DNA from: an uncultured Alphaproteobacteria bacterium
Lineage (GTDB): Bacteria; Pseudomonadota; Alphaproteobacteria; UBA6615
Direction of reading: 5' to 3'
DNA length: 64,000 bases
Assembly (NCBI GenBank): GCA_943787445.1
Contig: CALSML010000002.1
Location: forward strand, 62,001-126,000
Shown here: positions 1 to 8,511 of the stretch, piece by piece
Layout: every line of letters begins with the position of its first letter
Position numbering within the stretch: position 1 is the stretch's first letter
Translations under genes and position numbers: made by a program
The notes under the pieces: generated by a model
Databases searched by the model: none
What the model was told of the DNA's origin: nothing
What the model saw: the letters and a program-made list of their open reading frames with translations, nothing else

Positions 1-636
1 GATGCTGCGAATGACGCGGCGGCGGAAGAAGCCGCGGCTGCCGATGCGGCACGCATCGATGCCCTTTCGGCGGCTCTGTCCGGTGATATGGCTGAAGAAG
101 AGCCCGCGCCGGCTGCGGCCAGTGATGCGCGGGTGCTCGAGCTCGAAGCTCAGGTCGCCGAGCTGCGGGACAATCTGCTGCGCGCGCTGGCCGAGACCGA
201 GAACATCCGCAAGCGGGGTGAGCGGCAGGTTGAGGATGCGCACAAATACGCCATCACAGGATTTGCGCGCGACATTCTGTCGATTGCGGACAATCTGGAG
301 CGTGCGCTGGATGCGGTCCCCGAAGATCGGCGCGATGAGCATGAATTGCTCGGCATGTTGCTCGAAGGCGTGATGGCCGTGCAGGCCGGGTTCCTTCAGA
401 CCATGACGACGAACAAGATCGAGCGTCTGATCCCACTGGGAGAGCCTTTTGATCCGAACCTTCACGAGGCGATGTTCGAAGTGCCCGGTACCGATTATCC
501 GAACGGGACCGTGGCCCAGGTGATGGAGCCGGGCTATCGGCTGCACGACCGCTTGTTGCGCCCGGCGCGTGTCGGCGTGGCCAAGTCTCCCAATGGTGAC
601 AACGCCGCGGAACCGAAGGTCGATACGACCGCCTGA
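1..636 (+). CDS. grpE: GrpE nucleotide exchange factor for DnaK (5' end outside window)
   Basis: GrpE releases ADP from DnaK in the cytoplasmic DnaK-DnaJ-GrpE folding cycle. The reading frame is open to the left edge of the window, so the true start lies upstream; an internal ATG at 88 would give 182 residues, short for the family. The visible part has the acidic, alanine-rich leader, the long coiled-coil helix (from about the segment ELEAQVAELRDNLLRALAE), the four-helix bundle region and the C-terminal beta domain with the family pattern FDPNLHEAMFEVP and a GYRLHDRLLRPARVGV end. It precedes dnaK but is separated from it by a convergent methyltransferase gene, so grpE and dnaK are not one transcript here. 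Identity is secure; only the start is unknown. Confidence 0.95.
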   Translation, partial: DAANDAAAEEAAAADAARIDALSAALSGDMAEEEPAPAAASDARVLELEAQVAELRDNLLRALAETENIRKRGERQVEDAHKYAITGFARDILSIADNLERALDAVPEDRRDEHELLGMLLEGVMAVQAGFLQTMTTNKIERLIPLGEPFDPNLHEAMFEVPGTDYPNGTVAQVMEPGYRLHDRLLRPARVGVAKSPNGDNAAEPKVDTTA

Positions 637-645
637 GCTCGCGCC

Positions 646-1545
646 CTACTTCTGAGCCGTGATGGCCGGGTCCGCAACCATCAGGGCCCGGATATAGGCG
701 GTGGCGAGCCCTTGTTTTTGGGTGGCGCCATAGTGTTGCAGCGCGAGCGCGGCAAAGTCGTAGGCCCCATAGAGTTCATGGGCAAGCACGGCGATTTTCA
801 GCAGGGTGTCCGGCTGGGTTGTGGCCAGCGCGGGGAACTCCGCGGGATCCCTGAAATAAAGGGCGTTGCTCCAGATCACCTGTGCAAATCCCCGATTGGT
901 CGTGCCGTCCTTGATGAGCGGCCGATAGGGGCGTGAGCCAACCCCGACCATGGTGTGAAATGCAAAACCCCGGGCGCGCAGATTGATGTCGATATCGGCA
1001 AACAGGGCCTGGTTCTTGTAGATCGGCAGAAAACAGATTTCGGTCTGAATCGCGACGGTGGTGGTCAGGGTCTCACCGGCATTTTCGAGGATGAGAAGCT
1101 CGGCACCCTGCACATCCAGTTTGATGAAATCGGCAGGCCGGGCCTCGGGAAGATCATCGAGACGAACTGTGTCGATCGGTTCTTCGTCAACCGTTTCACT
1201 CAGTTCCCAGAGATTGTGGAAGCGTTGCATCACTTCGGGGTCCGGCGGGAAGATCGAAGAGGTCATCGGCTCCTTGCCGATATAGAGTGTGTGCGCTGCC
1301 CCGTCCCCGAGGGCGTGGGGCAGAAACCGGCAATTCGCACGGTTGGCGCTGTTGAGCTTTTCGCATTCGGCCGGGTTTGGCTCGAACCCTATGAGCGAAG
1401 CTGTGCCGCCGGAAACCAGCCGCGACCAGAGTTCGTTCTCGCCCACATCCATGGCGCCCACATCGACGATCCGGAGTTCCGGCAGATCCACATCTTCGCA
1501 GGAGAGGAAGTCGAGTATGTCGATCGGGTGTGGCAGGTTGGTCAT
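646..1545 (-). CDS. FkbM-family SAM-dependent methyltransferase
   Basis: A 299-residue protein with the FkbM methyltransferase layout: a glycine-rich SAM-binding loop near the N-terminus (IVDVGAMDVGENELW), an acidic end of the second strand that would bind the SAM ribose (GFEPNPAECEKL), and the FIKLDVQGAELLIL segment typical of the family. FkbM enzymes O-methylate sugars or other small hydroxylated molecules; the substrate here cannot be told. About 70 C-terminal residues lie beyond the core fold and are not recognised. The gene converges on grpE with only 9 bases between stops and is read away from dnaK, so it looks like an insertion into an otherwise ordinary grpE-dnaK neighbourhood. The ATG at 1545 is preceded by a purine-rich AAAAGAG. 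Confidence 0.8.
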   Translation of the reverse strand: MTNLPHPIDILDFLSCEDVDLPELRIVDVGAMDVGENELWSRLVSGGTASLIGFEPNPAECEKLNSANRANCRFLPHALGDGAAHTLYIGKEPMTSSIFPPDPEVMQRFHNLWELSETVDEEPIDTVRLDDLPEARPADFIKLDVQGAELLILENAGETLTTTVAIQTEICFLPIYKNQALFADIDINLRARGFAFHTMVGVGSRPYRPLIKDGTTNRGFAQVIWSNALYFRDPAEFPALATTQPDTLLKIAVLAHELYGAYDFAALALQHYGATQKQGLATAYIRALMVADPAITAQK

Positions 1546-1930
1546 GAATTCAAGGCTCTTTTCGACGTGTGACCCACGGTCACCGGGGTTGGATTGGGTG
1601 CGACGGCGTCATGTTGGTGATAAGAGGTTGGGCCGCCGCTGCATCCCCCACGGCATAGCAGTAAACGTAGCCTTGCGCGACGGGGTGTGCGGACCGGTTT
1701 TGGAAAACAAGTCCGCTGCAAACCGCGTTGCGCCGGGAAACCATCGTGTTTTTCCGGGTCTGCGGGCCCCCGGCCGCGCATGTCCGAGTGTGCGCTGGGC
1801 ACGGCGCAAAGTCTCGCAAAACGCCGGAATGTCGCGCTTGTCGCTGGCCGCAGGGATCATGGGGTGACGATACAGGCTGTTTCCCGGTCGCGAATGCTGA
1901 AAATTGCGCAAAGAACCCGGCTTGCGGGTG
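1546..1930. other. Intergenic stretch without a recognisable gene
   Basis: About 385 bases between the start of the FkbM methyltransferase gene and the dnaK promoter region. All six frames contain medium-length open frames, but none has a recognisable domain, a good ribosome-binding site or a composition that stands out, and they overlap each other on both strands. I see no tRNA-like cloverleaf or strong hairpin. It may carry the methyltransferase promoter or the remains of a lost gene. Confidence 0.5.
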
Positions 1931-1962
1931 GTTGCGGAGTTGAATTCCGGTCCCTATATGTC
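1931..1962 (+). promoter_or_regulatory. Candidate heat-shock (sigma-32) promoter of dnaK
   Basis: GTTG at 1931-1934 is followed after 18 bases by CCTATAT at 1953-1959. The alphaproteobacterial RpoH consensus is CTTG, 17-18 bases, CYTATNT, so only the first base of the -35 element and a distal base differ. The transcript would start near 1967, leaving a leader of about 100 bases before the dnaK ATG at 2067. The position fits the known heat induction of dnaK; the match is by eye. Confidence 0.5.
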
Positions 1963-1976
1963 CGTCGAACACTATT

Positions 1977-1992
1977 GGTCCGATATAGGACC
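1977..1992. repeat. Small inverted repeat in the dnaK leader
   Basis: GGTCC at 1977-1981 and GGACC at 1988-1992 form a perfect 5-base inverted repeat around GATATA, with a looser outer TTGG/CCAA match. It sits just downstream of the predicted transcription start. It is not the CIRCE element, which is TTAGCACTC with a 9-base spacer. It could be a weak operator or an RNA stem; the evidence is position only. Confidence 0.3.
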
Positions 1993-2066
1993 GCCAAACG
2001 CAATTATTAGGGACTTGTCGCGGTGCCGTCCGGGCCGGGCAATTCTGCTGAAGGAGCAAGAAAATT

Positions 2067-4019
2067 ATGGCGAAGGTTATTGGTATCGATCTCGGGACCA
2101 CAAACTCCTGTGTCGCAGTCATGGACGGCGATGCGGGCAAGGTTATCGAGAACTCGGAAGGCGCGCGCACAACCCCTTCCATGGTGGCATTTTCGGATAC
2201 GGATGAACGACTGGTGGGCCAGGCGGCCAAGCGCCAGGCCGTGACCAATCCGGAGAACACGATCTTTGCGGTCAAGCGCCTGATCGGGCGCCGGTTCGAT
2301 GATCCGCTGACCAAGAAGGACAAGGACCTGGTTCCCTTCGAAATTATCGAAGGTGACAACGGTGATGCCTGGGTCGGTGCCAACGACAAGAAGTACAGCC
2401 CGTCGGAAATCAGCGCTTTCATTCTCCAGAAGATGAAAGAAACCGCCGAGAGCTTCTTGGGTGAGTCGGTCGAACAGGCCGTGATCACCGTGCCGGCCTA
2501 TTTCAACGATTCCCAGCGTCAGGCCACCAAGGATGCAGGCAAGATTGCCGGCCTTGAAGTGCTTCGCATCATCAACGAGCCGACGGCGGCGGCGCTGGCC
2601 TATGGCCTCGACAAGACCGAAACCGGCACGATTGCCGTTTACGATCTTGGCGGCGGCACCTTCGATGTCTCGATTCTCGAGATTGGCGATGGCGTGTTCG
2701 AGGTGAAGTCCACCAATGGTGACACCTTCCTCGGTGGCGAGGATTTCGATGCCCGGATCATCGAGTATCTGGCCGACGAGTTCAAAAAGGATCAGAGCAT
2801 TGATCTGCGTGAAGACAAGCTCGCCCTCCAGCGCCTGAAAGAGGCTGCGGAGAAGGCCAAGGTTGAACTCTCTTCCTCGACCCAGACGGAAGTGAACCTG
2901 CCGTTCATCACGGCCGATGCCTCGGGCCCCAAACATCTCAATGTGAAGCTGACGCGCGCCAAGCTCGAAGCCCTGGTGGAAGACCTGGTTTCGCGAACGG
3001 TTGATCCCTGTGCCGCGGCGCTCAAGGATGCCGGCCTCAAGCCGAACGAGATTGACGAGGTCATTCTGGTGGGCGGCATGACCCGCATGCCGAAGATTCA
3101 GGAAACGGTGAAGAACTTCTTTGGCCGTGAACCCCATCGTGGCGTGAACCCGGATGAGGTTGTCGCCATTGGTGCGGCGATTCAGGCTGGTGTGCTCGCG
3201 GGTGACGTCAAGGACGTCCTGCTGCTTGATGTGACCCCGTTGTCGCTGGGCATCGAGACGCTGGGCGGTGTCTTCACCCGTCTGATCGATCGCAACACGA
3301 CCATCCCGACGAAGAAGAGCCAGGTGTTCTCGACCGCCGAAGACAATCAGGGCGCGGTCACGATCCGGGTGTTTCAGGGCGAACGCGAGATGGCGTCTGA
3401 CAACAAGATGTTGGGCCAGTTCGATCTGGTGGGGATTCCCTCTGCACCACGCGGCGTGCCGCAGATCGAGGTGACCTTTGACATCGATGCCAATGGTATC
3501 GTCAACGTCTCGGCCAAGGACAAGGGCACGGGCAAGGAACAGCAGATTCGCATTCAGGCTTCGGGTGGTTTGTCCGATGCTGATATCGAACAGATGGTGA
3601 AGGATGCCGAGGAGCACGCGGCCGAAGACAAGGAGCGTCGTGAGGCGGTCGAGGTCCGAAATCAGGCTGAGACGCTGTTGCACCAGACCGAGAAGAGCCT
3701 GAGCGAACATGGTGACAAGGTTTCCGACGAGGAGAAATCCGCGATCGAGGCCGACGCTGAAGCGCTGAAGGCGGCCATCGAAGCCGAGAATATGGAAGAT
3801 ATTCAGGCCAAGCTCGAAGCCCTTGCTGCTTCATCGATGAAGTTGGGCGAAGCCATCTACAAGTCCGAACAGGCTGAAGCAGGCGAAGGTGACGCCGCAG
3901 ACGGCGATGCACCCATGGGCGGCGAAGGTGACGCGGCCAACGATGAAACCATCGTGGATGCGGACTTCGAAGAAGTCGATGACGACGATGAGCCCAAGGG
4001 ACAGTCGTCAGCCTCGTAA
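2067..4019 (+). CDS. dnaK: Chaperone protein DnaK (Hsp70)
   Basis: A 650-residue Hsp70, full length for the family. The N-terminal ATPase domain starts with [15 protein letters not shown] and shows the second phosphate loop ([14 protein letters not shown], about residue 192) and the adenosine motif ([10 protein letters not shown], about residue 333). The substrate-binding domain follows from about residue 390, and the protein ends in an acidic, low-complexity lid tail. DnaK binds exposed hydrophobic peptides in the cytoplasm and works with the DnaJ encoded 89 bases downstream and GrpE encoded upstream. The ATG has a good ribosome-binding site (AAGGAG, about 10 bases upstream). A sigma-32-like promoter lies about 105 bases upstream. 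The antisense strand holds a 567-codon open frame, a well-known artefact of dnaK codon use. Confidence 0.99.
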   Translation: MAKVIGIDLGTTNSCVAVMDGDAGKVIENSEGARTTPSMVAFSDTDERLVGQAAKRQAVTNPENTIFAVKRLIGRRFDDPLTKKDKDLVPFEIIEGDNGDAWVGANDKKYSPSEISAFILQKMKETAESFLGESVEQAVITVPAYFNDSQRQATKDAGKIAGLEVLRIINEPTAAALAYGLDKTETGTIAVYDLGGGTFDVSILEIGDGVFEVKSTNGDTFLGGEDFDARIIEYLADEFKKDQSIDLREDKLALQRLKEAAEKAKVELSSSTQTEVNLPFITADASGPKHLNVKLTRAKLEALVEDLVSRTVDPCAAALKDAGLKPNEIDEVILVGGMTRMPKIQETVKNFFGREPHRGVNPDEVVAIGAAIQAGVLAGDVKDVLLLDVTPLSLGIETLGGVFTRLIDRNTTIPTKKSQVFSTAEDNQGAVTIRVFQGEREMASDNKMLGQFDLVGIPSAPRGVPQIEVTFDIDANGIVNVSAKDKGTGKEQQIRIQASGGLSDADIEQMVKDAEEHAAEDKERREAVEVRNQAETLLHQTEKSLSEHGDKVSDEEKSAIEADAEALKAAIEAENMEDIQAKLEALAASSMKLGEAIYKSEQAEAGEGDAADGDAPMGGEGDAANDETIVDADFEEVDDDDEPKGQSSAS

Positions 4020-4108
4020 ACAGGTATTCGGGAAAAATTGTGACGCAGGGCTGAGTTTCGTCCTGCGTCGCGCTTCCGGAATGTCTCAATCGGGGTAGGG
4101 GAACATCG

Positions 4109-5254
4109 ATGGCGGACAAGGATTACTATCAAGTGCTCGGCGTGGATCGCGGCGCGGATGCGGCAGCGATCAAGATCTCCTATCGCCGTCTTGCAAAAGA
4201 ATTGCACCCCGATCGGAATCCGGGCGACGCGAAAGCCGAACAGCGTTTCAAGGAAATCAATCAGGCTTACGACATCCTGAAGGATGAGCAGAAGCGCGCC
4301 GCGTATGATCGCTATGGCCATGAAGCCTTCCAGAACGGCGGCGGCGGGCATGCCGGCGGCGGCGGGTTCGACAATGGTGGGGGCTTTGCGGATATCTTTG
4401 ACGAGATGTTCGGTGAGTTCATGGGCGGCCGTGGCGGCGAGGGTCGTCGTCGGGCGGCTTCGCGCGGCTCGGACCTGCGTTACAATCTGGATGTCAGTCT
4501 TGAGGATGCCTTCACCGGCAAGCAGGCCCGGGTCAAGGTCAACGCCTCGGCAGCCTGTGATGAGTGTCAGGGATCCGGCGCGTCCGGTGGCGCCGACCCC
4601 GTGAACTGTCCGTCGTGTCAGGGGGCGGGCAAGGTCCGTGCCCAGCAGGGGTTTTTCACGGTTGAGCGCACCTGTCCGACATGCCGTGGCGCGGGACGGG
4701 TGATCGACAATCCCTGTGGTTCGTGTTCCGGCGCCGGTCGGGTGAACAAGGAAAAGACCCTTTCGGTCAACATCCCGGCCGGGATCGAGGACGGCACGCG
4801 TATTCGCGTGGCGGGCGAGGGTGAGGCCGGTCTGCGGGGCGGTCCGTCGGGTGATCTCTATATTTTCGTGACCATTCGTCCGCACCGGTTCTTCCGTCGT
4901 GATGGGGCAGATATCCAGTGCCGGGTGCCAATCCCGATGACCACGGCGTCCCTCGGCGGGTCGATCGAGGTGCCGAGTATTGATGGCGGACGGGCCCGGG
5001 TGAACACTCCCGCAGGCACGCAAACCGGCCAGCAGTTCCGCCTCCGTGCCAAGGGCATGTCGGTTCTGCGCTCCAGCGTACGTGGGGACATGTATGTGCA
5101 AGTTCAGGTCGAAACCCCGGTCAATCTCACCAAGGATCAACGCGAGCTTCTCAAGAAGTTCGAGGAAACCGGTGGCGGTTCCGTCAAGCACAGCCCGGAA
5201 TCCGAAGGCTTCTTCACCAAGGTAAAGGAGTTCTGGGACGATCTGAAGGATTAG
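4109..5254 (+). CDS. dnaJ: Chaperone protein DnaJ (Hsp40, type I)
   Basis: A 381-residue type I DnaJ. The J domain (residues 1-70) carries the HPD motif at 33-35 that stimulates DnaK ATPase. A glycine-rich linker follows, then the zinc-binding region with four CxxCxGxG repeats ([32 protein letters not shown]) at about 148-205, then the C-terminal substrate-binding domains. It delivers unfolded proteins to DnaK. The gene lies 89 bases after dnaK without a visible terminator and 78 bases before dapB, so the three may be one transcript from the dnaK promoter. Confidence 0.98.
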   Translation: MADKDYYQVLGVDRGADAAAIKISYRRLAKELHPDRNPGDAKAEQRFKEINQAYDILKDEQKRAAYDRYGHEAFQNGGGGHAGGGGFDNGGGFADIFDEMFGEFMGGRGGEGRRRAASRGSDLRYNLDVSLEDAFTGKQARVKVNASAACDECQGSGASGGADPVNCPSCQGAGKVRAQQGFFTVERTCPTCRGAGRVIDNPCGSCSGAGRVNKEKTLSVNIPAGIEDGTRIRVAGEGEAGLRGGPSGDLYIFVTIRPHRFFRRDGADIQCRVPIPMTTASLGGSIEVPSIDGGRARVNTPAGTQTGQQFRLRAKGMSVLRSSVRGDMYVQVQVETPVNLTKDQRELLKKFEETGGGSVKHSPESEGFFTKVKEFWDDLKD

Positions 5255-5332
5255 CCGAACAGGCGTTGGTATCCGCGTGTGAAGTGGTATCTTCCCTTCG
5301 GTTCGATCAGGTGAGCCGAAACGGGAAAGCGA

Positions 5333-6148
5333 ATGACAGATCAATTGAAAATTGGAATCGTGGGTGCGGCGGGTCGCATGGGCCGGATGCTTGCTCAGGT
5401 TGTGAGCGAAACCGAGAGCTGCGTGCTGGCCGGAGCGAGCGAAGTCGAAGGTGTGCCCCATGTTGGAGCGGATGCAGGGTTGCTTGCCGGTTCCGGTGAA
5501 TCCGGCGTTCTGATTACAACCGACACGGCTGCGATGTTTGCCGGGGTCGATGCGGTTATCGATTTCACGGTGCCGGCCGCCACGGCGATCCATGCAGGTC
5601 TTGCCGCCGAAGCCGGCTGCGCCCTGATAGCCGGAACCACGGGTCTGGAAGACTCCCATCGTGCCGCGCTGCATGAGGCGGCGCAACAGGTTCCGGTTGT
5701 CTGGGCTTCCAATATGTCGAGCGGGGTGAATCTGATGTTCGCCATCACCGAACGGGTGGCGCGGGCGCTGGATCCGGACTTCGATATCGAGATCGTGGAG
5801 ATGCACCACAAGCACAAGGTTGATGCCCCGTCGGGAACGGCGCTGAGTCTGGGGGAAGCGGCTGCACGCGGTCGCGATGTCGATTTTGATTCCGAGAAAA
5901 TTCTCTCCCGCGAAGGCATCACCGGTGTCCGTGAGCTTGGCAAAATCGGATTTGCGACATTGCGTGGCGGCGATGTGGTCGGCGAGCACAGCGTGATTTT
6001 TGCCGGCGCGGGTGAACGGATCGAGTTGACTCATCGTGCAACGGATCGCGGTATTTTTGCTCGTGGTGCTGTGCGTGCCGCCCGCTGGACCCAGGCCCGT
6101 GACCCGGGCTTCTATGCGATGGCTGATGTTCTGGGCCTGGATGACTAG
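5333..6148 (+). CDS. dapB: 4-hydroxy-tetrahydrodipicolinate reductase
   Basis: DapB reduces 4-hydroxy-tetrahydrodipicolinate with NAD(P)H in the diaminopimelate/lysine pathway, which also supplies peptidoglycan. The 271 residues start with the Rossmann loop GAAGRMG (11-17), contain the AGTTG segment near residue 100 and the catalytic patch MHHKHKVDAPSGTA (about 157-170) with the conserved His pair and Lys. Length is normal. It lies 78 bases after dnaJ in the same direction, an order common in alphaproteobacteria, and runs into a hairpin plus T-tract that overlaps its stop codon. Confidence 0.98.
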   Translation: MTDQLKIGIVGAAGRMGRMLAQVVSETESCVLAGASEVEGVPHVGADAGLLAGSGESGVLITTDTAAMFAGVDAVIDFTVPAATAIHAGLAAEAGCALIAGTTGLEDSHRAALHEAAQQVPVVWASNMSSGVNLMFAITERVARALDPDFDIEIVEMHHKHKVDAPSGTALSLGEAAARGRDVDFDSEKILSREGITGVRELGKIGFATLRGGDVVGEHSVIFAGAGERIELTHRATDRGIFARGAVRAARWTQARDPGFYAMADVLGLDD

Positions 6149-6170
6149 GCCTGCGCCAGACCTAGTTTTT
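6145..6170 (+). terminator. Rho-independent terminator after dapB
   Basis: CTAGG at 6145-6149 pairs with CCTAG at 6161-6165; inside, CTG and CAG pair around a CGC loop after one mismatch. TTTTTG follows at 6166. The stem overlaps the stop codons of both converging genes (dapB and the DUF2244 gene). The T-tract serves the plus strand. The stem is short, so efficiency is uncertain. Confidence 0.5.
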
Positions 6171-6641
6171 GTTCAGCCTCGCGACGGCCAGCCGTAGCTC
6201 GTCAGCCAGTTCGCCGCGTTCCTCGGGCGTCAGAAAATCACCGACCTTGAGGCTGCGCCCGTGACTGGCCAGACGCAATTCGTTGTCGCCGCCCGGACGT
6301 GCTGCCAGATCCACGCGCAGCCAGTGCGGCGGCGCAATCCGGTGGTGCTGTTCGTGCCCGGACGGGCGCACACGTGCGACCGTGAGCGCGTCCCGGGTGA
6401 GCCGGACCCGTTCGCAGGCGCGTCCGTCGCGGGCATTGGCTTTGAACGCCCACCAGATCAGCACAATCTCGCAGCCGAAAAATGGCAGGACCGGCCAGGC
6501 GCCCAGCGCCGTGAAATAAATGGCGACAAGGCCGAGTGCACCGGCCAGACCCAGAATCACCTTGCGCACACCCCGCGGGCTCAGGCTCCGGTGGGGGTAC
6601 AGCACGGCGTCGAACAGGGGTTCTCTCTCTGCTTGGTCCAT
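6162..6641 (-). CDS. DUF2244 family inner-membrane protein
   Basis: A 159-residue protein that matches the DUF2244 family, known in alphaproteobacteria but without an assigned function. Two hydrophobic segments at about residues 26-47 and 49-68 (the second ending in WWAFKANARDG) form a membrane hairpin; the remaining 90 residues are a soluble, probably cytoplasmic domain beginning with ACERVRLT. It is read divergently from nth and converges on dapB, a neighbourhood seen in related bacteria. The gene shares a terminator-like hairpin with dapB. Confidence 0.8.
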   Translation of the reverse strand: MDQAEREPLFDAVLYPHRSLSPRGVRKVILGLAGALGLVAIYFTALGAWPVLPFFGCEIVLIWWAFKANARDGRACERVRLTRDALTVARVRPSGHEQHHRIAPPHWLRVDLAARPGGDNELRLASHGRSLKVGDFLTPEERGELADELRLAVARLNKN

Positions 6642-6752
6642 GGGGAAATTCTAGGGAGCCTTTTGGCCACTGCAAAGCCGCGCTTTGTCGCAGTGACGCA
6701 GATGTGAATGACGGCTGATCCCGTGCTGGAAACAGGCTAGGTTGGCAAGGCT

Positions 6753-7397
6753 ATGGCACAGATGAAAAAAGACCAGATCGAAGAGTTTTTCCGGCGCCTG
6801 TCAGAAGCCGACCCGAATCCGCAAACGGAGCTGGAATACAGCAACACCTACACATTGCTGGTTGCAGTTGTCTTGTCTGCGCAGGCGACGGATGTGGGGG
6901 TGAACAGGGCCACGAAGGATCTGTTCAGGATTGTTGATACGCCGCAGAAGATGATCGCGCTTGGTGAAGACGAGCTGATCAAGCATGTGCGAACGATCGG
7001 CCTTTTCCGCACGAAAGCAAAAAACGTGATCGCTTTGAGCGAGATGCTGGCGAACGAGCATGGCGGTGACGTGCCGCGGGACCGGGCGGCGCTCGAGGCG
7101 TTGCCCGGGGTTGGGCGCAAAACAGCCAATGTGGTGCTCAACACAGCATTTGGAGAGCCGACCATGGCGGTCGACACCCATATTTTCCGCCTGTCCAACC
7201 GTACCGGACTGGCGCCCGCCAAGACGGTGCGTGCGGTTGAGGACCGGTTGATGAAACGCGTTCCCGCGCATTACATGCAACACGCCCATCATTGGCTGAT
7301 TCTGCACGGACGTTATGTGTGCAAGGCGCGCAAGCCGGACTGTGCGGTCTGTCGGGTGGCCGATCTGTGCACCTACAAGGCCAAGACAACCCTCTGA
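6753..7397 (+). CDS. nth: Endonuclease III (DNA glycosylase/AP lyase)
   Basis: Nth removes oxidised pyrimidines from DNA and cleaves the abasic site in base-excision repair. The 214-residue protein has the helix-hairpin-helix LPGVGRKTANVV with catalytic Lys123, the catalytic Asp141 in VDTHIFR, and the iron-sulfur cluster ligands Cys190, Cys197, Cys200 and Cys206 in the C-x6-C-x2-C-x5-C pattern. All key residues are present. The ATG at 6753 could be replaced by a second ATG three codons later. It is divergent from the DUF2244 gene. Confidence 0.98.
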   Translation: MAQMKKDQIEEFFRRLSEADPNPQTELEYSNTYTLLVAVVLSAQATDVGVNRATKDLFRIVDTPQKMIALGEDELIKHVRTIGLFRTKAKNVIALSEMLANEHGGDVPRDRAALEALPGVGRKTANVVLNTAFGEPTMAVDTHIFRLSNRTGLAPAKTVRAVEDRLMKRVPAHYMQHAHHWLILHGRYVCKARKPDCAVCRVADLCTYKAKTTL

Positions 7398-7411
7398 TCG
7401 TTCAATCGATT

Positions 7412-7825
7412 TTAGGAAAAACTCGCAACACAGCGGTTGGTTTGCGCGGAACCCAGCCGTGTTCTGTCGATGCGGGCCTCGATATGGGTGGCTTCGGTTG
7501 TTCCCGCGCGGGGGTAGAGGAATACGTGCAGGACGCAGGTCGAACTGCGATAGAGACGAAGTTCACCCTCGCCCTCCCGGCGCACAATATCCGGCGCGCC
7601 AAGTAATTGGTCGATATGAGAGGAATTCGCGCCCATCAGGTCTGCGAGGGTCGCTTTTGGTGCTGTCTGCCGCGGTGTTGTCGTCGGCGCGGGCTGGGAC
7701 CGGACAGCAGCCGTCGCGGGTGATGTGGTTGGTGCCGGACCTGAACCCCGGGGCTCGGTCTGCCCCAGCGAACAGCCGGCCAGGATCAGGATTCCGGTGA
7801 CGAACAGACTGGGGCGTATCAACAC
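7412..7825 (-). CDS. Small outer-membrane-type lipoprotein
   Basis: A 137-residue protein starting with GTG. The first 18 residues are a lipoprotein signal (hydrophobic core followed by the lipobox LAGC), so the mature protein would be lipidated on Cys18. A proline/threonine/alanine-rich linker of about 35 residues follows, then a compact domain (about 60-137) with LLGAPDIVRREGEGELRLY, which resembles the fold of SmpA/BamE-type lipoproteins, though I cannot assign it firmly. It begins 3 bases after the stop of the 31-residue peptide gene, which itself overlaps the bactofilin gene, so the three appear to be one operon. Function unknown; envelope role inferred from context. Confidence 0.75.
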   Translation of the reverse strand: MLIRPSLFVTGILILAGCSLGQTEPRGSGPAPTTSPATAAVRSQPAPTTTPRQTAPKATLADLMGANSSHIDQLLGAPDIVRREGEGELRLYRSSTCVLHVFLYPRAGTTEATHIEARIDRTRLGSAQTNRCVASFS

Positions 7826-7828
7826 AGA

Positions 7829-7924
7829 TCAGGCCGCGAGAATAAAGGCGCCCACGAGCAGCGTGATAACGGCACCGGAGAAAACGGCAATTCGTGAAGG
7901 CGTGTCGCGTCGGTTGCTACCCAT
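7829..7924 (-). CDS. 31-residue single-span membrane peptide (new small ORF)
   Basis: A short open frame of 31 codons that is easily overlooked. The product begins MGSNRRDTPSR, a basic hydrophilic head, and continues with a 19-20 residue hydrophobic segment ending LLVGAFILAA, a typical single transmembrane span with N-in orientation. The ATG overlaps the bactofilin stop codon (ATGGGTAG, 8-base overlap) and the stop lies 3 bases before the lipoprotein start. The tight packing between two real genes supports translation. I recognise no family. It could help anchor or regulate the bactofilin at the membrane; that is inference. Confidence 0.6.
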   Translation of the reverse strand: MGSNRRDTPSRIAVFSGAVITLLVGAFILAA

Positions 7925-8384
7925 GAACCCTGATATCTCCAAGTACTTCGCCGCCCTGTTCGATTTCCGAGCGCCCGTAAGAAACATTGCCAGTAACCTT
8001 GCCGGAAGCCGTGATGCGCAGGGCTCGGGCCACAGTCAGATCACCGTCGAATTGACCGCTGATCGTGGTGGTTTCGACATTGGCGGTACCAAAAAAGCGG
8101 CCCCCGCGGGAAATTTCCAATGCGCGTGCATTGTCCAGCGTTGCATCGATACGTCCCTCGACAATTAGGGCGTCACATTCGGTTATGTGACCTTTCAGTG
8201 AAATATCGCGCCCCATAGTCAGGGTTTTGGCGTCCTGCTGATTGCCGATACGCGGTTCGTGGTCTTCGGTCCGCTCACCACGTTCATTGAGATTGGGAAT
8301 TTCAGCGGCCCGAACGGGCCGCCGTTCCAGAAAACTCAGATCGAGATCCGGTCGTTTATTGTCGTCTTCGACGTCTGCGCTCAT
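7917..8384 (-). CDS. Bactofilin-family cytoskeletal protein
   Basis: A polymer-forming cytoskeletal protein of the bactofilin (DUF583) family. From the chosen ATG at 8384 it has 155 residues: a charged N-terminal tail of about 50 residues, then a repetitive beta-helical core beginning LTMGRDISLKGHI and running through turns such as GRIDATL, GRFFGTAN, GQFDGDL and GKVTGNV. Bactofilins assemble into filaments at the inner membrane and organise peptidoglycan enzymes. An in-frame start at 8459 would add 25 residues, but the ATG at 8384 has a G-rich ribosome-binding site (GGGGGGC) and a better N-terminus. It leads a three-gene operon with a small membrane peptide and a lipoprotein. Confidence 0.85.
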   Translation of the reverse strand: MSADVEDDNKRPDLDLSFLERRPVRAAEIPNLNERGERTEDHEPRIGNQQDAKTLTMGRDISLKGHITECDALIVEGRIDATLDNARALEISRGGRFFGTANVETTTISGQFDGDLTVARALRITASGKVTGNVSYGRSEIEQGGEVLGDIRVHG

Positions 8385-8483
8385 GTCTGCGCCCCCCAAT
8401 TTCGCCCAAGGTATTGCGGTTTTGGACGAGAAAAAACACTGCTGGCGCAGGAATCCCACGACTCTCAGTCAGTTGGGTATCCT

Positions 8484-8490
8484 ATTTATA
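8484..8490 (-). promoter_or_regulatory. Candidate -10 element for the bactofilin operon
   Basis: On the minus strand TATAAAT lies in a strikingly AT-rich stretch (about 8465-8535), roughly 100 bases before the bactofilin ATG. No convincing -35 hexamer is seen at 16-18 bases. The AT-rich stretch also forms the end of the upstream EI24-like gene. Weak support. Confidence 0.3.
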
Positions 8491-8511
8491 TCAAAATGTC
8501 GACAAAATATA

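Noticed and set aside
1609-1911. A possible 100-residue gene on the minus strand between fkbM and dnaK
   Set aside because: It overlaps other open frames, has no ribosome-binding site or known domain, and its arginine/proline-rich product looks like non-coding GC-rich DNA.
2007-3710. A 567-codon open frame antisense to dnaK
   Set aside because: Long antisense frames over dnaK are a known result of its codon use; no ribosome-binding site, and dnaK itself is certain.
3857-6034. A 725-codon open frame antisense to dnaJ and dapB
   Set aside because: It spans two certain genes on the other strand and has the composition expected for a shadow frame; no domain is recognisable.
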